Below are positions 26,482 to 36,403 of a stretch of 38,911 nt of DNA, in pieces. Numbering within the stretch: position 1 is the stretch's first letter; every line of letters starts with the position of its first letter. Both the position numbers and the translations under genes were made by a program. Origin of the DNA: Rhodobiaceae bacterium (lineage in GTDB: Bacteria; Pseudomonadota; Alphaproteobacteria; RS24); NCBI GenBank assembly GCA_018660505.1, contig JABJKE010000031.1:1-38911 (forward strand). Direction: 5' to 3'. Below the pieces are notes generated by a model. The model saw only the letters and a list, made by a program, of their open reading frames with translations, was not told the DNA's origin and did no database searches.

Positions 26482-27126
26482 TTGTATTTAATCGGACTGA
26501 CAGGCTCTATCGGAATGGGCAAAACACAAACCGCTGCTTTGTTTGAGGCCGAAGGCGTGCCGCGCTATGACGCGGATGCGGCGGTGCATGCGCTGTATCA
26601 AAAAGGCGGCGCGGCCGTGGCCCCCATCGCGGACTTGGTGCCCGAGGCGGTGGTCGATGGCAGCGTCGACCGCGCCATTCTGGGTCAAGTGGTCTTGAAA
26701 GATGCGGTAAAATTAAAAGCCCTCGAGGCTTTGGTTCACCCGCTGGCGGGGCAATCTCAAATGGTGTTTTTGGCCGAGCAAGAAGCCTTGGGACAAGCGG
26801 CGGTGCTGTTGGATATCCCGCTTTTGTTTGAAACCGGCGGACAAGATTATGTCGATTGCGTGGTGGTCGTCTCGGCGCCCTTTGAAATGCAGCGCGCGCG
26901 TGTGCTCGCGCGCCCGGGCATGAGCGAAGAACGGTTTATGGATATTCTCGCCAAACAAGTGCCCGATGAAAAGAAGCGCGCCCTGGCGGAGTTTATTGTG
27001 GACAGCTCGATATCGGTAGAAGACGCGCAGACCCAAGTGCGTGCTATTCTGGCAAAAATAAACGGCCGCGTGGGGCAAGCCTATGCCGCTCGAAAAGCGC
27101 GCCTTGAAGCCCAAAAGCAACAGTGA
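26482..27126 (+). CDS. coaE: dephospho-CoA kinase
   Basis: A 214-residue P-loop kinase that phosphorylates dephospho-CoA, the last step of CoA synthesis. The P-loop GSIGMGKT lies at the very N-terminus, and DIPLLFE with the lid segment is typical. The TTG at 26482, preceded by GGAGAGGG, gives the usual N-terminus MYLIGLTG. An upstream ATG at 26374 would overlap aroE by 67 bp and lacks a family match. It is followed by dnaQ after 17 bp. Confidence 0.96.
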   Translation: MYLIGLTGSIGMGKTQTAALFEAEGVPRYDADAAVHALYQKGGAAVAPIADLVPEAVVDGSVDRAILGQVVLKDAVKLKALEALVHPLAGQSQMVFLAEQEALGQAAVLLDIPLLFETGGQDYVDCVVVVSAPFEMQRARVLARPGMSEERFMDILAKQVPDEKKRALAEFIVDSSISVEDAQTQVRAILAKINGRVGQAYAARKARLEAQKQQ

Positions 27127-27143
27127 GATAAAAGGAAAGCGCC

Positions 27144-27851
27144 ATGCGCGAGATTGTTTTTGATACAGAGACCACAGGCCTAAGCCCGAAAAATGGCGAC
27201 CGCATTGTGGAAATCGGCTGCCTCGAGCTGGTCAATCGTTTGCCCACGGGCGAGACCTTTCATGTCTATCTCAATCCCGAGCGCGATATGCCCGCCGAAG
27301 CGCAAGCGGTGCACGGATTATCGGAAGCTTTTCTCGCGGACAAGCCATTATTTGCCGATGTCGCGGATGATTTTCTGGCCTTTGTCGGGGATGCGGCGCT
27401 GATTGCCCATAATGCGAGTTTCGATATGCGCTTTATTCAGGCCGAGCTGAAGGCTTGCGGGCGGCCCGATTTGAGCGAGCATCAGGTGATTGATACTTTG
27501 GCGATGGCGCGCAAAAAATTTCCTGGCTCGCCCGCCAGTCTCGACGCGTTGTGTAAGCGGTTTAACGTAGACACCTCTAGCCGCGAATTGCATGGCGCGC
27601 TTATCGATAGTGAATTATTGGCCGGCGTTTATTTGGAGCTGATGGGCGGGCGCCAAACCGGCATGATATTTGAGAAGAAACAACAACAACAAGAAGATGC
27701 CTCGGGCGGGCTGTCGCCGCGCCAGCCGAAAAACCGCCGCGCCCAACCGCTGCCCTCTCGCCTTAGCCAAGACGAAAAAGCCGCCCATGTTGCTTTTCTG
27801 GAAGGGTTTCCAAGACGCGCCGTTTGGCTGGCGGAAGAAGAGGCCGAATAG
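27144..27851 (+). CDS. dnaQ: DNA polymerase III epsilon subunit
   Basis: A 3'-5' proofreading exonuclease subunit of 235 residues, DEDDh family. ExoI is FDTETTGL (Asp7, Glu9), Exo[11 protein letters not shown] (Asp94) and Exo[13 protein letters not shown] (His150, Asp155). The C-terminal tail rich in basic residues would bind the alpha subunit and the clamp; its consensus clamp motif is not clear. An AAGGAAA site precedes the ATG. It ends two bases from the convergent secB stop. Confidence 0.97.
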   Translation: MREIVFDTETTGLSPKNGDRIVEIGCLELVNRLPTGETFHVYLNPERDMPAEAQAVHGLSEAFLADKPLFADVADDFLAFVGDAALIAHNASFDMRFIQAELKACGRPDLSEHQVIDTLAMARKKFPGSPASLDALCKRFNVDTSSRELHGALIDSELLAGVYLELMGGRQTGMIFEKKQQQQEDASGGLSPRQPKNRRAQPLPSRLSQDEKAAHVAFLEGFPRRAVWLAEEEAE

Positions 27852-27853
27852 GG

Positions 27854-28345
27854 TTAATTCAGCGGCTCATCGGCCGTCTCGCCAGCTTCGCTTTGTTGGT
27901 ATAAGGCCATGAAATCAATCGGGTCGAGCATGATGGGGGGATAGCCGCCGTCGCGGGTGGCATCGGCCAAAACGCGGCGCGCGAAAGGAAACAACTGACG
28001 CGGCGCCTCGATGAGCAATACCGGCTTCACATCGGCTTCGGCGACATTGAGCAGGCGGAACACGCCGCAATATTCTAGCTCGGCAATAAATTGCACCGCT
28101 TCGTCTTCGCCCTCGGTTGCGGCTTTCGCTTCGATGCGAAATTTCAGGCCAACCTCATAATCTGTGTCGGATAATTTGCGCGCGCCCACATTGGCGTTGA
28201 CGCCAATTTCTGGGTTTTGGCCAGCGGCAAAATTTGGCGCGCCCGGGTTTTCAAACGATAGGTCGCGGACATATTGCACCATAATTTGCAAACCGGGTTG
28301 GGCGTCGGGGGCTTGGGGCTCTGGGTTTGGTGTTTCTTCGGCCAT
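27854..28345 (-). CDS. secB: protein-export chaperone SecB
   Basis: A 163-residue chaperone that keeps precursor proteins unfolded and hands them to SecA. The family pattern is visible in IMVQYVRDLSFENPGAP, then the strand-rich middle (VGLKFRIEAKA, AELEYCGVFRL) and LFPFARRVLADATRDGGYPPIMLDPIDF, the SecA-contact region. The unusual Pro-rich N-terminus is common in alphaproteobacteria. AGGAGGG lies eight bases before the ATG. It lies next to fxsA, also leftward. Confidence 0.97.
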   Translation of the reverse strand: MAEETPNPEPQAPDAQPGLQIMVQYVRDLSFENPGAPNFAAGQNPEIGVNANVGARKLSDTDYEVGLKFRIEAKAATEGEDEAVQFIAELEYCGVFRLLNVAEADVKPVLLIEAPRQLFPFARRVLADATRDGGYPPIMLDPIDFMALYQQSEAGETADEPLN

Positions 28346-28433
28346 GGGGCCCTCCTATCGGATGCTGTGCAAGTATTGCTATCTCTTGGTTTTGCCATAG
28401 TTTGGTATGGGAAAAAACCTATTTGTCGAGGTG

Positions 28434-28922
28434 CTATCGATCGTCGTCTTCCACGCGGTAATCGCCTTCTATAATATCGGGGCCACTATGTGGCTTGGGG
28501 TCTCTGGGTTCGGACGAACGGGGCTGGGCGGCATGGGTTTGGCGCATTTGAAAGCCGCGCATGAGCTGGGGCAGCACAATGGCCAAAAGGCTTTCTAAAA
28601 CCAAAAGCCGTGTCCAGCGCAGCATTAAAAGCAGCCCCAAACCATCGGTGAAAAACCCAGGCAAAACCAAAAGAAGGCCGCCAAAAATAATCAAAACGCC
28701 ATGGCCAACCGCCGCGAGAGGGGCGCGGCCTTGTTTTTGGGCGGCTTGCGCTTCGGCCAAAACCGCCATGCCTTGGCTGCGCACGCGGTTCATGCCCCAA
28801 AAGGCGGTGGCGAACATCAGCAGCAAAGTCCAGCCCGCGCCAAGCGCGCCGCCAACCTCGATGAAGAGATATATTTCGAGCGCGAGGGTCACGATTAGCG
28901 TGGCGAGAAGGGTGCCTGGCAT
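28434..28922 (-). CDS. fxsA: FxsA family membrane protein
   Basis: A 162-residue inner-membrane protein with about three hydrophobic helices. LEIYLFIEVGGALGAGWTLLL and GGLLLVLPGFFTDGLGLLLML are conserved in FxsA, named for suppressing F-exclusion of phage T7 when overproduced; the normal role is unknown. The C-terminus is a polar, acidic tail. The ATG at 28920-28922 is preceded by AAAGGAGAG; longer frames lack the family pattern. It is divergent from timA and lies upstream of secB. Confidence 0.92.
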   Translation of the reverse strand: MPGTLLATLIVTLALEIYLFIEVGGALGAGWTLLLMFATAFWGMNRVRSQGMAVLAEAQAAQKQGRAPLAAVGHGVLIIFGGLLLVLPGFFTDGLGLLLMLRWTRLLVLESLLAIVLPQLMRGFQMRQTHAAQPRSSEPRDPKPHSGPDIIEGDYRVEDDDR

Positions 28923-29001
28923 AGTCTCTCCTTTGCTGCGCCAGCATAGCGCAGTTCTTATATATGGCCAGAGCTTTGCAATTTGGTGAAAAATAACCAT
29001 A

Positions 29002-29029
29002 TTGAAAACATCCGCGCCTCTATTATAGA
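29002..29029 (+). promoter_or_regulatory. possible timA promoter
   Basis: TTGAAA (29002-29007) and TATAGA (29024-29029) are separated by 16 bp, about 35 bp before the timA start. The match to sigma-70 hexamers is fair and the location in the 142-bp divergent fxsA/timA gap is suitable. Confidence 0.4.
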
Positions 29030-29064
29030 TAGGAGCCGAAACCCATTTTGAAAAGAGACCCGCC

Positions 29065-29799
29065 ATGGATCCGCTTAATTTAATTCTTCTCATTGTCGTC
29101 GTGCTGATTGGCATGAAGTTGCGCTCTATTTTGGGGTTTCGAGATGAAGACGAAAAACCGGGCTCGCGCGCCGATGCCTATCGGTTAAACAGAGACGCGT
29201 TTGAGACCAAACAAAAAACCAAAGCACCGGCCCCAATAGAAGAGCTCGAAGAAGACGCCCCTGCCGATGGCCTACAAGAAGCAGGCGCCGCCCTTGAAGG
29301 ACAACCAGCGGCGCCGTCGCCTTCCGCGGCTGGCGAGGCGGTGGAAGAAACCAGCGGTCGGGGTCTGGCTTATTTGCGCAGTGTCGAGCCCGATTTCGAT
29401 GAGGCTGGTTTTATCGATGGGGCGAGGCGCGCCTATGAGATGATTTTAACCGCCTTTGCCGATGGCGATATTTCGGGTGTGAAAGCCTTTTTGGGTGCCG
29501 ATGTGGCTAGCGGTTTTGAGGGCGCCATCGAAGCCAGACAAGCGCAAGGGCAGCAATTGATAACCCGTATTTTGCGCCTCGACCGTCCGGTGCTCGATGA
29601 CGCCCGCCTTGAAAATGGCAAAGTGCAATTAGACGTGCGCTTCCGGGCCGAGCTTATTTCCTTTACCGCCAGCCTTGACGAGACGATTGACGAGGCGGCG
29701 CTGCCCGCCCCCAATACGGCCCTCGATATTTGGACCTTTGAGCGCGCCCAAGGCGCCTCTGACCCGAGTTGGGCTCTGGTCGCTACCCAAAGTGCCTAA
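29065..29799 (+). CDS. timA: Tim44 domain-containing adaptor TimA
   Basis: A 244-residue membrane-tethered protein. Residues 3-24 (LNLILLIVVVLIGMKL) form one N-terminal membrane helix; a low-complexity Ala/Glu-rich linker follows; residues 105-240 form the Tim44-like domain with RGLAYLRSVEPDFDEAGFIDGARRAYEMILTAFADGD and RFRAELISF. Tim44 is the import-motor anchor of mitochondria, and the bacterial homologue TimA is a membrane adaptor described in alphaproteobacteria. An AAAGAG site precedes the ATG. The smr gene starts three bases after its stop, with no mltA between them. Confidence 0.92.
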   Translation: MDPLNLILLIVVVLIGMKLRSILGFRDEDEKPGSRADAYRLNRDAFETKQKTKAPAPIEELEEDAPADGLQEAGAALEGQPAAPSPSAAGEAVEETSGRGLAYLRSVEPDFDEAGFIDGARRAYEMILTAFADGDISGVKAFLGADVASGFEGAIEARQAQGQQLITRILRLDRPVLDDARLENGKVQLDVRFRAELISFTASLDETIDEAALPAPNTALDIWTFERAQGASDPSWALVATQSA

Positions 29800-29801
29800 C
29801 C

Positions 29802-30374
29802 ATGGCGCGCAAACCCCCTAAAGACGACGGCAAACAGGCTTGGGATAAAGTCACCAAGCAAGCAACGCCGCTCGACCCAAAAAAACAAAACCGACATATC
29901 GAAAAGCCCCAAAAAGCGGCTGCTTCAGGCATTTCCCCTAAACCTTCGGTAGGGCCATCAGTAGGGCCATCGATAACCGTCCAACCAGCGCCGAAAAGCG
30001 TGCCTCGCAAGGCTTTTGAAGCTGATAAGCCACCGCCTTTGCCGCAAATTGAGCAAAAATCGCGGCGTCGCCTCGGGCGCGGCTCGGTCGAGATAGAGGC
30101 GCGATTGGATTTGCATGGATTTACCGCCGCACAAGCCGAAAGGGCATTGACCCGTTTTGTGGAGCATGGCTATGGGCAGCGTTACACTTGGGTTTTGGTG
30201 ATTACGGGAAAAGGCGTGCGCGGCGAAGGGGTGTTGCGCACCGCCCTGCCAGAATGGCTATCCAAGCCGCCGCTGTCCAATCGCGTGGTGGCGTTTGATG
30301 CGGCCGCGCCGTCCCATGGCGGAGACGGCGCCTTTTATTTGCGATTGCGCAAAGCCAAGCTTAAATCAGAGTAA
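29802..30374 (+). CDS. smr: Smr domain protein
   Basis: A 190-residue protein with a disordered, basic, Ala/Pro-rich N-terminal half and a C-terminal Smr domain (residues about 100-185). The LDLHG motif and VITGKGVRGEGVLR are present, so a nicking-endonuclease-like fold is expected. Cellular targets are not known. The short repeat PSVGPSVGPSI in the linker comes from a 12-bp tandem repeat. It starts two bases after timA stops and has no ribosome site of its own, so it is likely coupled to it. Confidence 0.93.
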   Translation: MARKPPKDDGKQAWDKVTKQATPLDPKKQNRHIEKPQKAAASGISPKPSVGPSVGPSITVQPAPKSVPRKAFEADKPPPLPQIEQKSRRRLGRGSVEIEARLDLHGFTAAQAERALTRFVEHGYGQRYTWVLVITGKGVRGEGVLRTALPEWLSKPPLSNRVVAFDAAAPSHGGDGAFYLRLRKAKLKSE

Positions 30375-30540
30375 GTCGTTTTATCTGGCGCGAACGCTTT
30401 TTATCGAGCGCTAACGCTATGAAAACCCGCAGCACTTTGCTACAAAGACCTAAGTTTAGGCGACCCAAAGCACCCAAAGTAGAGTAGCCATTTGGCGACA
30501 TGGGTTTAAGTGAGCAAGTATATTTGAAAAGGATGGCTTT

Positions 30541-31152
30541 ATGTCTCAAGCCTCTCAATCGCGCCAAGCCAAGGCGTCGCGCGCGACCAAAGAAACCTCC
30601 ATCTCCGTCGCGGTTAATCTCGACGGCACCGGAGACTATACCATCAGCACGGGCATTGGCTTTCTAGACCACATGCTTGAGCAGCTCTCGCGCCATTCGC
30701 TCATCGATATCGATGTGCAGGCCAAAGGCGATTTGCACATTGATTTTCACCATACGACCGAAGACACAGGCATTGTTTTGGGCGAAGCCATTCGCGAGGC
30801 TTTGGGCGATTTCAAAGGTCTGACGCGCTATGGCAGCGCCATTATTCCGATGGATGAAACCTGCTCGCGGGTGTCGCTGGATGTGTCGCAACGTCCGTAT
30901 TTAATTTGGCAGGTGAATTTCACCAAGCCCAAGCTCGGCGATATGGACACGGAATTATTCAAAGAATGGTTTCAAGCTTTCGCGCAAAGTGCAGGCATAA
31001 CCCTGCATGTCGAAAATATGTATGGCGAAAACAATCATCACATTGTTGAAAGCTGTTTCAAAGCTCTGGCGCGGGCTCTGCGCCAAGCCATTGAAATTGA
31101 TCCCCGCAAAGCCGATGAGGTGCCCTCCACCAAGGGTGTGCTCGGCAGCTGA
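30541..31152 (+). CDS. hisB: imidazoleglycerol-phosphate dehydratase
   Basis: A 203-residue Mn-dependent enzyme that dehydrates imidazoleglycerol phosphate to imidazoleacetol phosphate, the sixth step of histidine synthesis. The two metal motifs are DIDVQ-linked [15 protein letters not shown] and [31 protein letters not shown] is also invariant. It is monofunctional, without the phosphatase domain found in enterics. AAAAGGATG precedes the ATG. It heads hisB-H-A-F-E. Confidence 0.98.
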   Translation: MSQASQSRQAKASRATKETSISVAVNLDGTGDYTISTGIGFLDHMLEQLSRHSLIDIDVQAKGDLHIDFHHTTEDTGIVLGEAIREALGDFKGLTRYGSAIIPMDETCSRVSLDVSQRPYLIWQVNFTKPKLGDMDTELFKEWFQAFAQSAGITLHVENMYGENNHHIVESCFKALARALRQAIEIDPRKADEVPSTKGVLGS

Positions 31153-31165
31153 TAGGCGCCTAATC

Positions 31166-31804
31166 GTGAGCATCGCTATTATTGACTATGGCTCTGGCAA
31201 TCTGCGTTCGGCGGAGAAATCTTTCGCGCGCATGGCCAAGGGCCGCGAGGTGGTTCTGACCAACCAGCCAGATGTGGTGGCCAAAGCCGACCATATTGTC
31301 TTGCCAGGCGTTGGAGCTTTTGGCGATTGTGCAACAGGCCTTCGCGCCATCGATGGTATGGTCGATGCTCTGACCGAGCGGGTTCTCCACCAAGCGCGCC
31401 CGTTTCTCGGGATTTGCGTCGGCATGCAATTGCTATGTGCCAAGGGCCATGAGCGCGGCATCCACGACGGCCTCGGCTGGTTAGAGGCCGAGGTGCATCC
31501 GCTAGAGGTGGCGCCCGCGCTAAAGGTGCCGCATATGGGATGGAATAACCTGCAAGTGGTTGGCCAGCATAAAGTCTTGGACGGGCTGGATGGTAAGGAT
31601 GTGTATTTTGTGCATGGGTTTGCCGCCCAGTTTTCTGGCGATGACGCCCTAACGGAAGGCCCGATAGCGGCTCACGTAGACTATGGCGGGCCCGTGGTCG
31701 CGGCGGTGGCGCGCGATACGTTTTTTGGCACGCAATTTCACCCCGAAAAAAGTCAACAAGCGGGCTTGCAGTTAATTGAAAACTTTTTGGAGTGGCGGCC
31801 GTGA
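31166..31804 (+). CDS. hisH: imidazole glycerol phosphate synthase, glutaminase subunit
   Basis: A 212-residue class I glutamine amidotransferase that feeds ammonia to HisF. The Cys nucleophile lies in [12 protein letters not shown] and the His-Glu pair in [10 protein letters not shown]; the N-terminal IIDYGSGNL is typical. The start is a GTG at 31166, 13 bases after hisB; an upstream ATG lies inside hisB. The stop overlaps the start of hisA by four bases (GTGA). Confidence 0.97.
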   Translation: MSIAIIDYGSGNLRSAEKSFARMAKGREVVLTNQPDVVAKADHIVLPGVGAFGDCATGLRAIDGMVDALTERVLHQARPFLGICVGMQLLCAKGHERGIHDGLGWLEAEVHPLEVAPALKVPHMGWNNLQVVGQHKVLDGLDGKDVYFVHGFAAQFSGDDALTEGPIAAHVDYGGPVVAAVARDTFFGTQFHPEKSQQAGLQLIENFLEWRP

Positions 31805-32529
31805 TTATTTTCCCAGCGATTGATTTAAAACAAGGCCGCTGTGTGCGCCTCGAGCAAGGCGATATGGAACGCGTGACCGTGTTTAACGATGACCCGGCCG
31901 ACCAAGCCCGCTCATTCGCCGAGCAAGGGTTCTCGCATTTGCATATCATCGATTTGGATGGCGCATTTGCGGGCGAGCCGGTAAACCGTACCGCGGTCGA
32001 GGCGATTGTTCGGGCGACCTCTGTCAAAACCCAATTGGGCGGCGGCATTCGCACTATGGCCACAATCGAGACCTGGTTAGAGGCCGGCGTTGGCCGAGTT
32101 ATTCTTGGCACGGCCGCCTTGCGAGACCCGCAATTGGTCAAACAGGCATGCGCCGCCTTTCCCAATCAAGTGGCCGTCGGCATTGACGCGCGCGCGGGCT
32201 TCGTGGCCGTCGAAGGCTGGGCCGAAGACACGCAAATGAAAGTCCATGATTTGGCCGCCGTGTTTGAAGACGTCGGCGTGGCGGCGTTAATTTATACCGA
32301 CATCGACCGCGACGGCCTGTTGAAAGGCGTGAACTTAGAGGCCACGGCCGAGCTGGCACGCGCCACGTCTATTCCCGTTATCGCCTCTGGCGGTCTGGCG
32401 GGCATTGACGATGTGCGCCAGCTCTTGGCGCACGAAAGCAGCGGCATTGTTGGCGCTATTTCCGGCCGCGCGCTTTATGATGGCCGCCTGAATGCCAGCG
32501 ACGTTTTAGCGCTCGAAGGGGTGGTCTAA
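31801..32529 (+). CDS. hisA: phosphoribosylformimino-imidazolecarboxamide ribotide isomerase
   Basis: A 242-residue TIM-barrel isomerase catalysing the fourth step of histidine synthesis. [14 protein letters not shown] carries the first catalytic aspartate (residue 7) and [13 protein letters not shown] the second. The phosphate loops QLGGGIRT and [11 protein letters not shown] are present. The GTG at 31801, with GGAG nine bases upstream, is preferred over a GTG nine bases before it. It overlaps hisH by four bases and hisF by one. Confidence 0.97.
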   Translation: MIIFPAIDLKQGRCVRLEQGDMERVTVFNDDPADQARSFAEQGFSHLHIIDLDGAFAGEPVNRTAVEAIVRATSVKTQLGGGIRTMATIETWLEAGVGRVILGTAALRDPQLVKQACAAFPNQVAVGIDARAGFVAVEGWAEDTQMKVHDLAAVFEDVGVAALIYTDIDRDGLLKGVNLEATAELARATSIPVIASGGLAGIDDVRQLLAHESSGIVGAISGRALYDGRLNASDVLALEGVV

Positions 32530-33305
32530 TGTTAAAAACCCGCATTATTCCGTGCCTTGATGTGCATGAGGGGCGTGTTGTGAAGGGCGTGAATTTTGTC
32601 GACCTCATCGATGCCGGCGACCCGGTTGAGGCGGCGCGCGCCTATGATGCGGCGGGCGCAGACGAGTTATGCTTTTTAGATATTTCGGCCAGTCACGAAG
32701 GCCGCGACACGCTTATCGATGTGGTGCGCCGCACGGCCGAACAATGTTTCATGCCGCTGACCGTAGGCGGCGGCGTGCGCAAGGTGGAAGATGTGCGCAG
32801 TCTCTTATTGGCCGGGGCAGATAAAGTCTCGTTCAATACCGCTGCCGTGAAAGACCCGGATGTGGTCACGGCCGCGTCGGAAAAATTTGGCGCGCAATGT
32901 ATTGTCGTCGCCATGGACGCCAAGAAAGTCGATGAAGACAGATGGGAAATTTTCACCCATGGCGGCCGAGAGGCGACCGGAATTGAAGCGATTGGGTTTG
33001 CCAAACAAATGGCGGCGCGTGGCGCGGGGGAAATTTTGCTGACCTCCATGGACCGCGACGGCACAAAATCTGGTTTTGATTTAACGCTGACACGGGCCAT
33101 TGCCGATGCGGTGGGCGTGCCGGTCATTGCCTCTGGCGGCGTGGGCACGCTGGCGCATTTGGTCGAGGGGGTCCGCCAAGGCCATGCCAGTGCGGTTTTG
33201 GCCGCCTCGATTTTTCATTTTGGAACCTTCACCATTGGCGAGGCCAAGGCCGCGATGGCGCAAGCGGGGGTGAGCGTTCGCGCCCCTATGGGCCATGACA
33301 GGTGA
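32529..33305 (+). CDS. hisF: imidazole glycerol phosphate synthase, cyclase subunit
   Basis: A 258-residue TIM-barrel partner of HisH that forms imidazoleglycerol phosphate and AICAR. The catalytic aspartates are in [19 protein letters not shown] (Asp11) and [12 protein letters not shown]; the phosphate loops VGGGVRK and ASGGVGTL are typical. It starts within TAATG of hisA, so it is translationally coupled. Confidence 0.98.
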   Translation: MLKTRIIPCLDVHEGRVVKGVNFVDLIDAGDPVEAARAYDAAGADELCFLDISASHEGRDTLIDVVRRTAEQCFMPLTVGGGVRKVEDVRSLLLAGADKVSFNTAAVKDPDVVTAASEKFGAQCIVVAMDAKKVDEDRWEIFTHGGREATGIEAIGFAKQMAARGAGEILLTSMDRDGTKSGFDLTLTRAIADAVGVPVIASGGVGTLAHLVEGVRQGHASAVLAASIFHFGTFTIGEAKAAMAQAGVSVRAPMGHDR

Positions 33306-33356
33306 TTGCTTTGTCTGCGAAAACTCGTTAGGGCTGGTAGGAAGAGGAGACCGAGA

Positions 33357-33674
33357 ATGAGCGATTTTAGCTATTTAGATGAGCTGTTTGGCGAGATTGA
33401 AAAACGCCGTGGCGCGGCCCCCGAAGAAAGCTATTCAGCCCAATTGATGGCCGACCTGCCGCGGGCTGCGCGCAAGCTTGGCGAAGAGGGCGTTGAGGCC
33501 GTCGTGGCCGCGCTGTCGGGCAGTGATGACGACTTATTGGGCGAATTGGCTGACCTGACCTATCACCTTTTGGTGGTTTTGGCGGCGCGCGGATTGACGC
33601 CCGAGCAAGTGGTGAATGAGCTGAAAAAGCGCCAAGGCGTTTCGGGCCTCACCGAAAAAGCCTCTCGCGGATAG
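33357..33674 (+). CDS. hisE: phosphoribosyl-ATP diphosphatase
   Basis: A 105-residue all-alpha MazG-like enzyme that hydrolyses PR-ATP to PR-AMP, the second step of histidine synthesis. The metal-binding pattern is [14 protein letters not shown] and [17 protein letters not shown]. It is monofunctional, not fused to HisI. AGGAGA precedes the ATG at 33357; an earlier in-frame ATG gives a basic leader that does not belong. It follows hisF after 51 bp and precedes coaA. Confidence 0.97.
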   Translation: MSDFSYLDELFGEIEKRRGAAPEESYSAQLMADLPRAARKLGEEGVEAVVAALSGSDDDLLGELADLTYHLLVVLAARGLTPEQVVNELKKRQGVSGLTEKASRG

Positions 33675-33690
33675 CAAAGAAACCAAGCTT

Positions 33691-34647
33691 ATGACCGATA
33701 TGATTAATGACAGTCGCGAAATATCGCCATACCGCTCGTTTAATGCGGATGAATGGGGCGAGTTGCGAAAAGACGCCAAGTTAACGCTGGTCGAAAGCGA
33801 ATTGGAAAAATTACGCGGCCTCGGCGAGACCGTATCTTTGGCGGAAGTGGAAGAAATTTATTTGCCGCTGTCGCGCCTGCTTAATTTTTATGTCGAGGCC
33901 AGCCAAGGCCTATATGGCGCCACCAATGCGTTTTTGGGCCGCGAAGTAAAAGTGCCCTTTATCATTGGGGTGGCTGGTTCTGTGGCTGTGGGCAAAAGCA
34001 CCACCTCGCGGATTTTGCGCGAGATGTTGGCGCGCTGGCCGTCCCATCCCAAAGTCGATTTGGTGACCACCGATGGGTTTTTATTCCCCAATGCGGTTTT
34101 AGAAGAGCGTGACCTCATGCAGCGCAAAGGCTTTCCCGAAAGCTTTGATTTGCGCCGGATGCGCCGCTTTTTAGCTGAAGTCAAATCGGGCCGCCCGCAT
34201 GTGGAGGCGCCGGTCTATTCGCATGTCGCTTACGATATTTTGCCCGAGGATAAGATTACGGTCTCGCAGCCTGACATTCTTATTGTGGAGGGGCTCAACG
34301 TTTTGCAGCCCGCCCTCTTGGCCAAAGAAGGCACGGAAATTCCATTTGTCTCTGATTATTTCGACTTCTCGATTTATATCGATGCCGAGGAAGAGGTTAT
34401 CCAACGCTGGTATGTCGAGCGTTTTATGTCTTTGCAAAAAACGGCGTTTCGACAGCCAGGCGCTTATTTTCAGCGCTATGCCGAGTTGAACGAACAAGAG
34501 GCCATCGATATGGCGGTGGATATTTGGACGCGGATCAACCTGAAAAACCTAGAAGAAAATATTCTACCGACGCGGGCGCGGGCCGATTTAATTTTGCACA
34601 AGAGCGACGACCATCGCATTGACCGCGTGTTGCTGCGCAAAATTTAA
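33691..34647 (+). CDS. coaA: pantothenate kinase (type I)
   Basis: A 318-residue P-loop kinase, the first and regulated step of CoA synthesis. The P-loop is [41 protein letters not shown] and [14 protein letters not shown] are family signatures. Linkage to hisE is common in alphaproteobacteria. With coaE at 26.5 kb, the window holds two CoA genes. Its stop lies three bases from the convergent PfkB gene. Confidence 0.97.
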   Translation: MTDMINDSREISPYRSFNADEWGELRKDAKLTLVESELEKLRGLGETVSLAEVEEIYLPLSRLLNFYVEASQGLYGATNAFLGREVKVPFIIGVAGSVAVGKSTTSRILREMLARWPSHPKVDLVTTDGFLFPNAVLEERDLMQRKGFPESFDLRRMRRFLAEVKSGRPHVEAPVYSHVAYDILPEDKITVSQPDILIVEGLNVLQPALLAKEGTEIPFVSDYFDFSIYIDAEEEVIQRWYVERFMSLQKTAFRQPGAYFQRYAELNEQEAIDMAVDIWTRINLKNLEENILPTRARADLILHKSDDHRIDRVLLRKI

Positions 34648-34650
34648 CCG

Positions 34651-35658
34651 CTAGAGCGTCAGGCCTTGGGCTTTCAGCTGGGCCGCCACATCGGTTTGCG
34701 GACGCGGGCCAAATTGGCGGATGACGTGGCTGGCCGCCAGCACACCCATTTTACCGGCCGTCTCTGGCGCATGGCCCCGATGCAGGCCAGCTAAAAAGCC
34801 TGCCGCGAATTGGTCGCCTGCGCCGGTCAGATCCACAATATCATCGACTTTTTGGGCGTCGATTTTGCAAACCTCAGCGCCGGCAAATACATAGGCGCCC
34901 TCGGCGCCATAGGTCACAGCGCCCATCACATCATGGGCCGCGAAATGCGGGCCTAAGTCGGCCGGGTCTTGGCTGCCGAATAGCGCTGCGATTTCGGTTT
35001 CATTGGCCAGAAGAATATCGATATGACTGTCCAGCAAGCCCATGAAATCAGCATGATGGCGGGTGACGCAAAATCCATCGGCCAAAGAAAACGCCACTTT
35101 GCCGCCTTGCGCGTGCACGCTTTCGGCGGCGACTAAAAAAGCGTCGCGCGCGCTGGGGCTATCCCAAATATACCCTTCGGCAAAAAACAGCCCCGTGCGA
35201 GCCAGAACACCACCGTCTAAATCATCCGTCGAGGTGGTGACGGAGGCCCCCAAAACCGTGTGCATCGTGCGCTCGGCGTCGGGGGTCACGAGAACCAAGC
35301 AATGGCCCGTCGGCAGGCGGGTGTCGGGATGGTTGGGGAAGGCGACGTCGAGTTTTTGAAACGCATCGGTAAACACTCGCCCCAAATCATCCTCGGCTAT
35401 TTTGCCAATAAACCCCGTGGGCAAGCCGAGACGGGCGATACCGGCCACGCTATTGGCGGCGGAGCCACCCGGTTGTTGCGTGTGAACCTTCACGGCTGCT
35501 TGCATGGTTGTGGACTGCGCCGGCTCGATGAGAGACATGGAGGCCTTGGGGCTGCCAATCGCCTCTAGCTCGGCGTCTTTCACATCTGCAAATAGGTCGA
35601 CCAAAGCCGCTCCCATTCCGGTGATGAGGCTGGTTTGGGCGGCGGCAGGTTCGGTCAT
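34651..35658 (-). CDS. adenosine kinase-like PfkB family sugar kinase
   Basis: A 335-residue ribokinase-fold kinase. The first signature GGSAANSVAGIARLG and the second DLTGAGDQFAAGFLAGLHRG, with the catalytic Asp in the GAGD loop, are clear. Alphaproteobacterial relatives are annotated as adenosine kinase, but a sugar or nucleoside substrate is not proven. The ATG at 35656-35658 has an AAGGA site. It follows nth on the same strand after 32 bp. Confidence 0.9.
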   Translation of the reverse strand: MTEPAAAQTSLITGMGAALVDLFADVKDAELEAIGSPKASMSLIEPAQSTTMQAAVKVHTQQPGGSAANSVAGIARLGLPTGFIGKIAEDDLGRVFTDAFQKLDVAFPNHPDTRLPTGHCLVLVTPDAERTMHTVLGASVTTSTDDLDGGVLARTGLFFAEGYIWDSPSARDAFLVAAESVHAQGGKVAFSLADGFCVTRHHADFMGLLDSHIDILLANETEIAALFGSQDPADLGPHFAAHDVMGAVTYGAEGAYVFAGAEVCKIDAQKVDDIVDLTGAGDQFAAGFLAGLHRGHAPETAGKMGVLAASHVIRQFGPRPQTDVAAQLKAQGLTL

Positions 35659-35690
35659 AAATATATCCTTGGTTTGTCTTTCGAAGCGAC

Positions 35691-36329
35691 TTAGGCGGTC
35701 TCGGTTTTTGGCTTGAACCGACATAGGTCGTGGACAAGACAATTATAACATTTGGGTTTGCGGGCCAAACAAACATAGCGGCCATGTAAAATCAACCAAT
35801 GATGCGCATGTTGACGATAGGGCTCTGGGACGAGGCGCTCGAGTTTCTTCTCGACCGCCAGCTCGGTTTTTCCGGGCGCCAATCCGGTGCGATTGGAGAC
35901 CCGATAGACATGCGTATCGACGGCAAATGTCGCCACGCCAAAGGCTTCATTCATCACCACATTGGCGGTTTTGCGCCCGACCCCTGGTAGGCGCATCAAG
36001 GCTTCCATGTCATTGGGAACCACGCTGTTGTGCTGCTCGATTAAGTGCTGCGACAGGGCGAAAACATTTTTGGCTTTATTGCGATACAGGCCGATGGTTT
36101 TTACTTCTTCGCGAATGGTATCTTCGCCGAGGGCGACCATTTTTTCGGGCGTATCGGCGCGCGCGAAAAGCGTTTTGGTAGCCTTATTGACGCCAATATC
36201 GGTGGCTTGCGCGGAAAGCACGACGGCCACCAATAGGGTGAAATGATTGGAGAAATCAAGCTCGGTGCGCGGCGCGGGGTCATCGCGCGACAGGCGTTCA
36301 AAAAATTCAGGAATTTGGGCGACTTTCAT
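35691..36329 (-). CDS. nth: endonuclease III
   Basis: A 212-residue bifunctional DNA glycosylase/AP-lyase that removes oxidised pyrimidines. The helix-hairpin-helix is LPGVGRKTANVV, with the catalytic Lys; the aspartate is in FAVDTHVYRVSNR; the C-terminal cysteines form a C-x6-C-x2-C-x5-C [4Fe-4S] motif. The start at 36329 fits the length of Nth; two ATGs at 36338 and 36341 lie just upstream and cannot be excluded. It is divergent from the DUF2244 gene, a common pairing in the class. Confidence 0.97.
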   Translation of the reverse strand: MKVAQIPEFFERLSRDDPAPRTELDFSNHFTLLVAVVLSAQATDIGVNKATKTLFARADTPEKMVALGEDTIREEVKTIGLYRNKAKNVFALSQHLIEQHNSVVPNDMEALMRLPGVGRKTANVVMNEAFGVATFAVDTHVYRVSNRTGLAPGKTELAVEKKLERLVPEPYRQHAHHWLILHGRYVCLARKPKCYNCLVHDLCRFKPKTETA

Positions 36330-36403
36330 GGACACCATCATAGCGAAATCAGAAAACAGACGCCAGACTTGCTTCTTGGCGCGCGCGACTTACTTCCTAT
36401 GTC

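Noticed and set aside
30375-30540. Histidine attenuator leader upstream of hisB
   Set aside because: No short frame with a run of His codons is seen; only the small palindrome CCTAAGTTTAGG and a direct repeat ACCCAAAG are present.
31179-32165. Leftward open frame of 328 codons across hisH and hisA
   Set aside because: It spans two well-identified his genes on the other strand and shows no domain, so it is a shadow of GC-rich codons.
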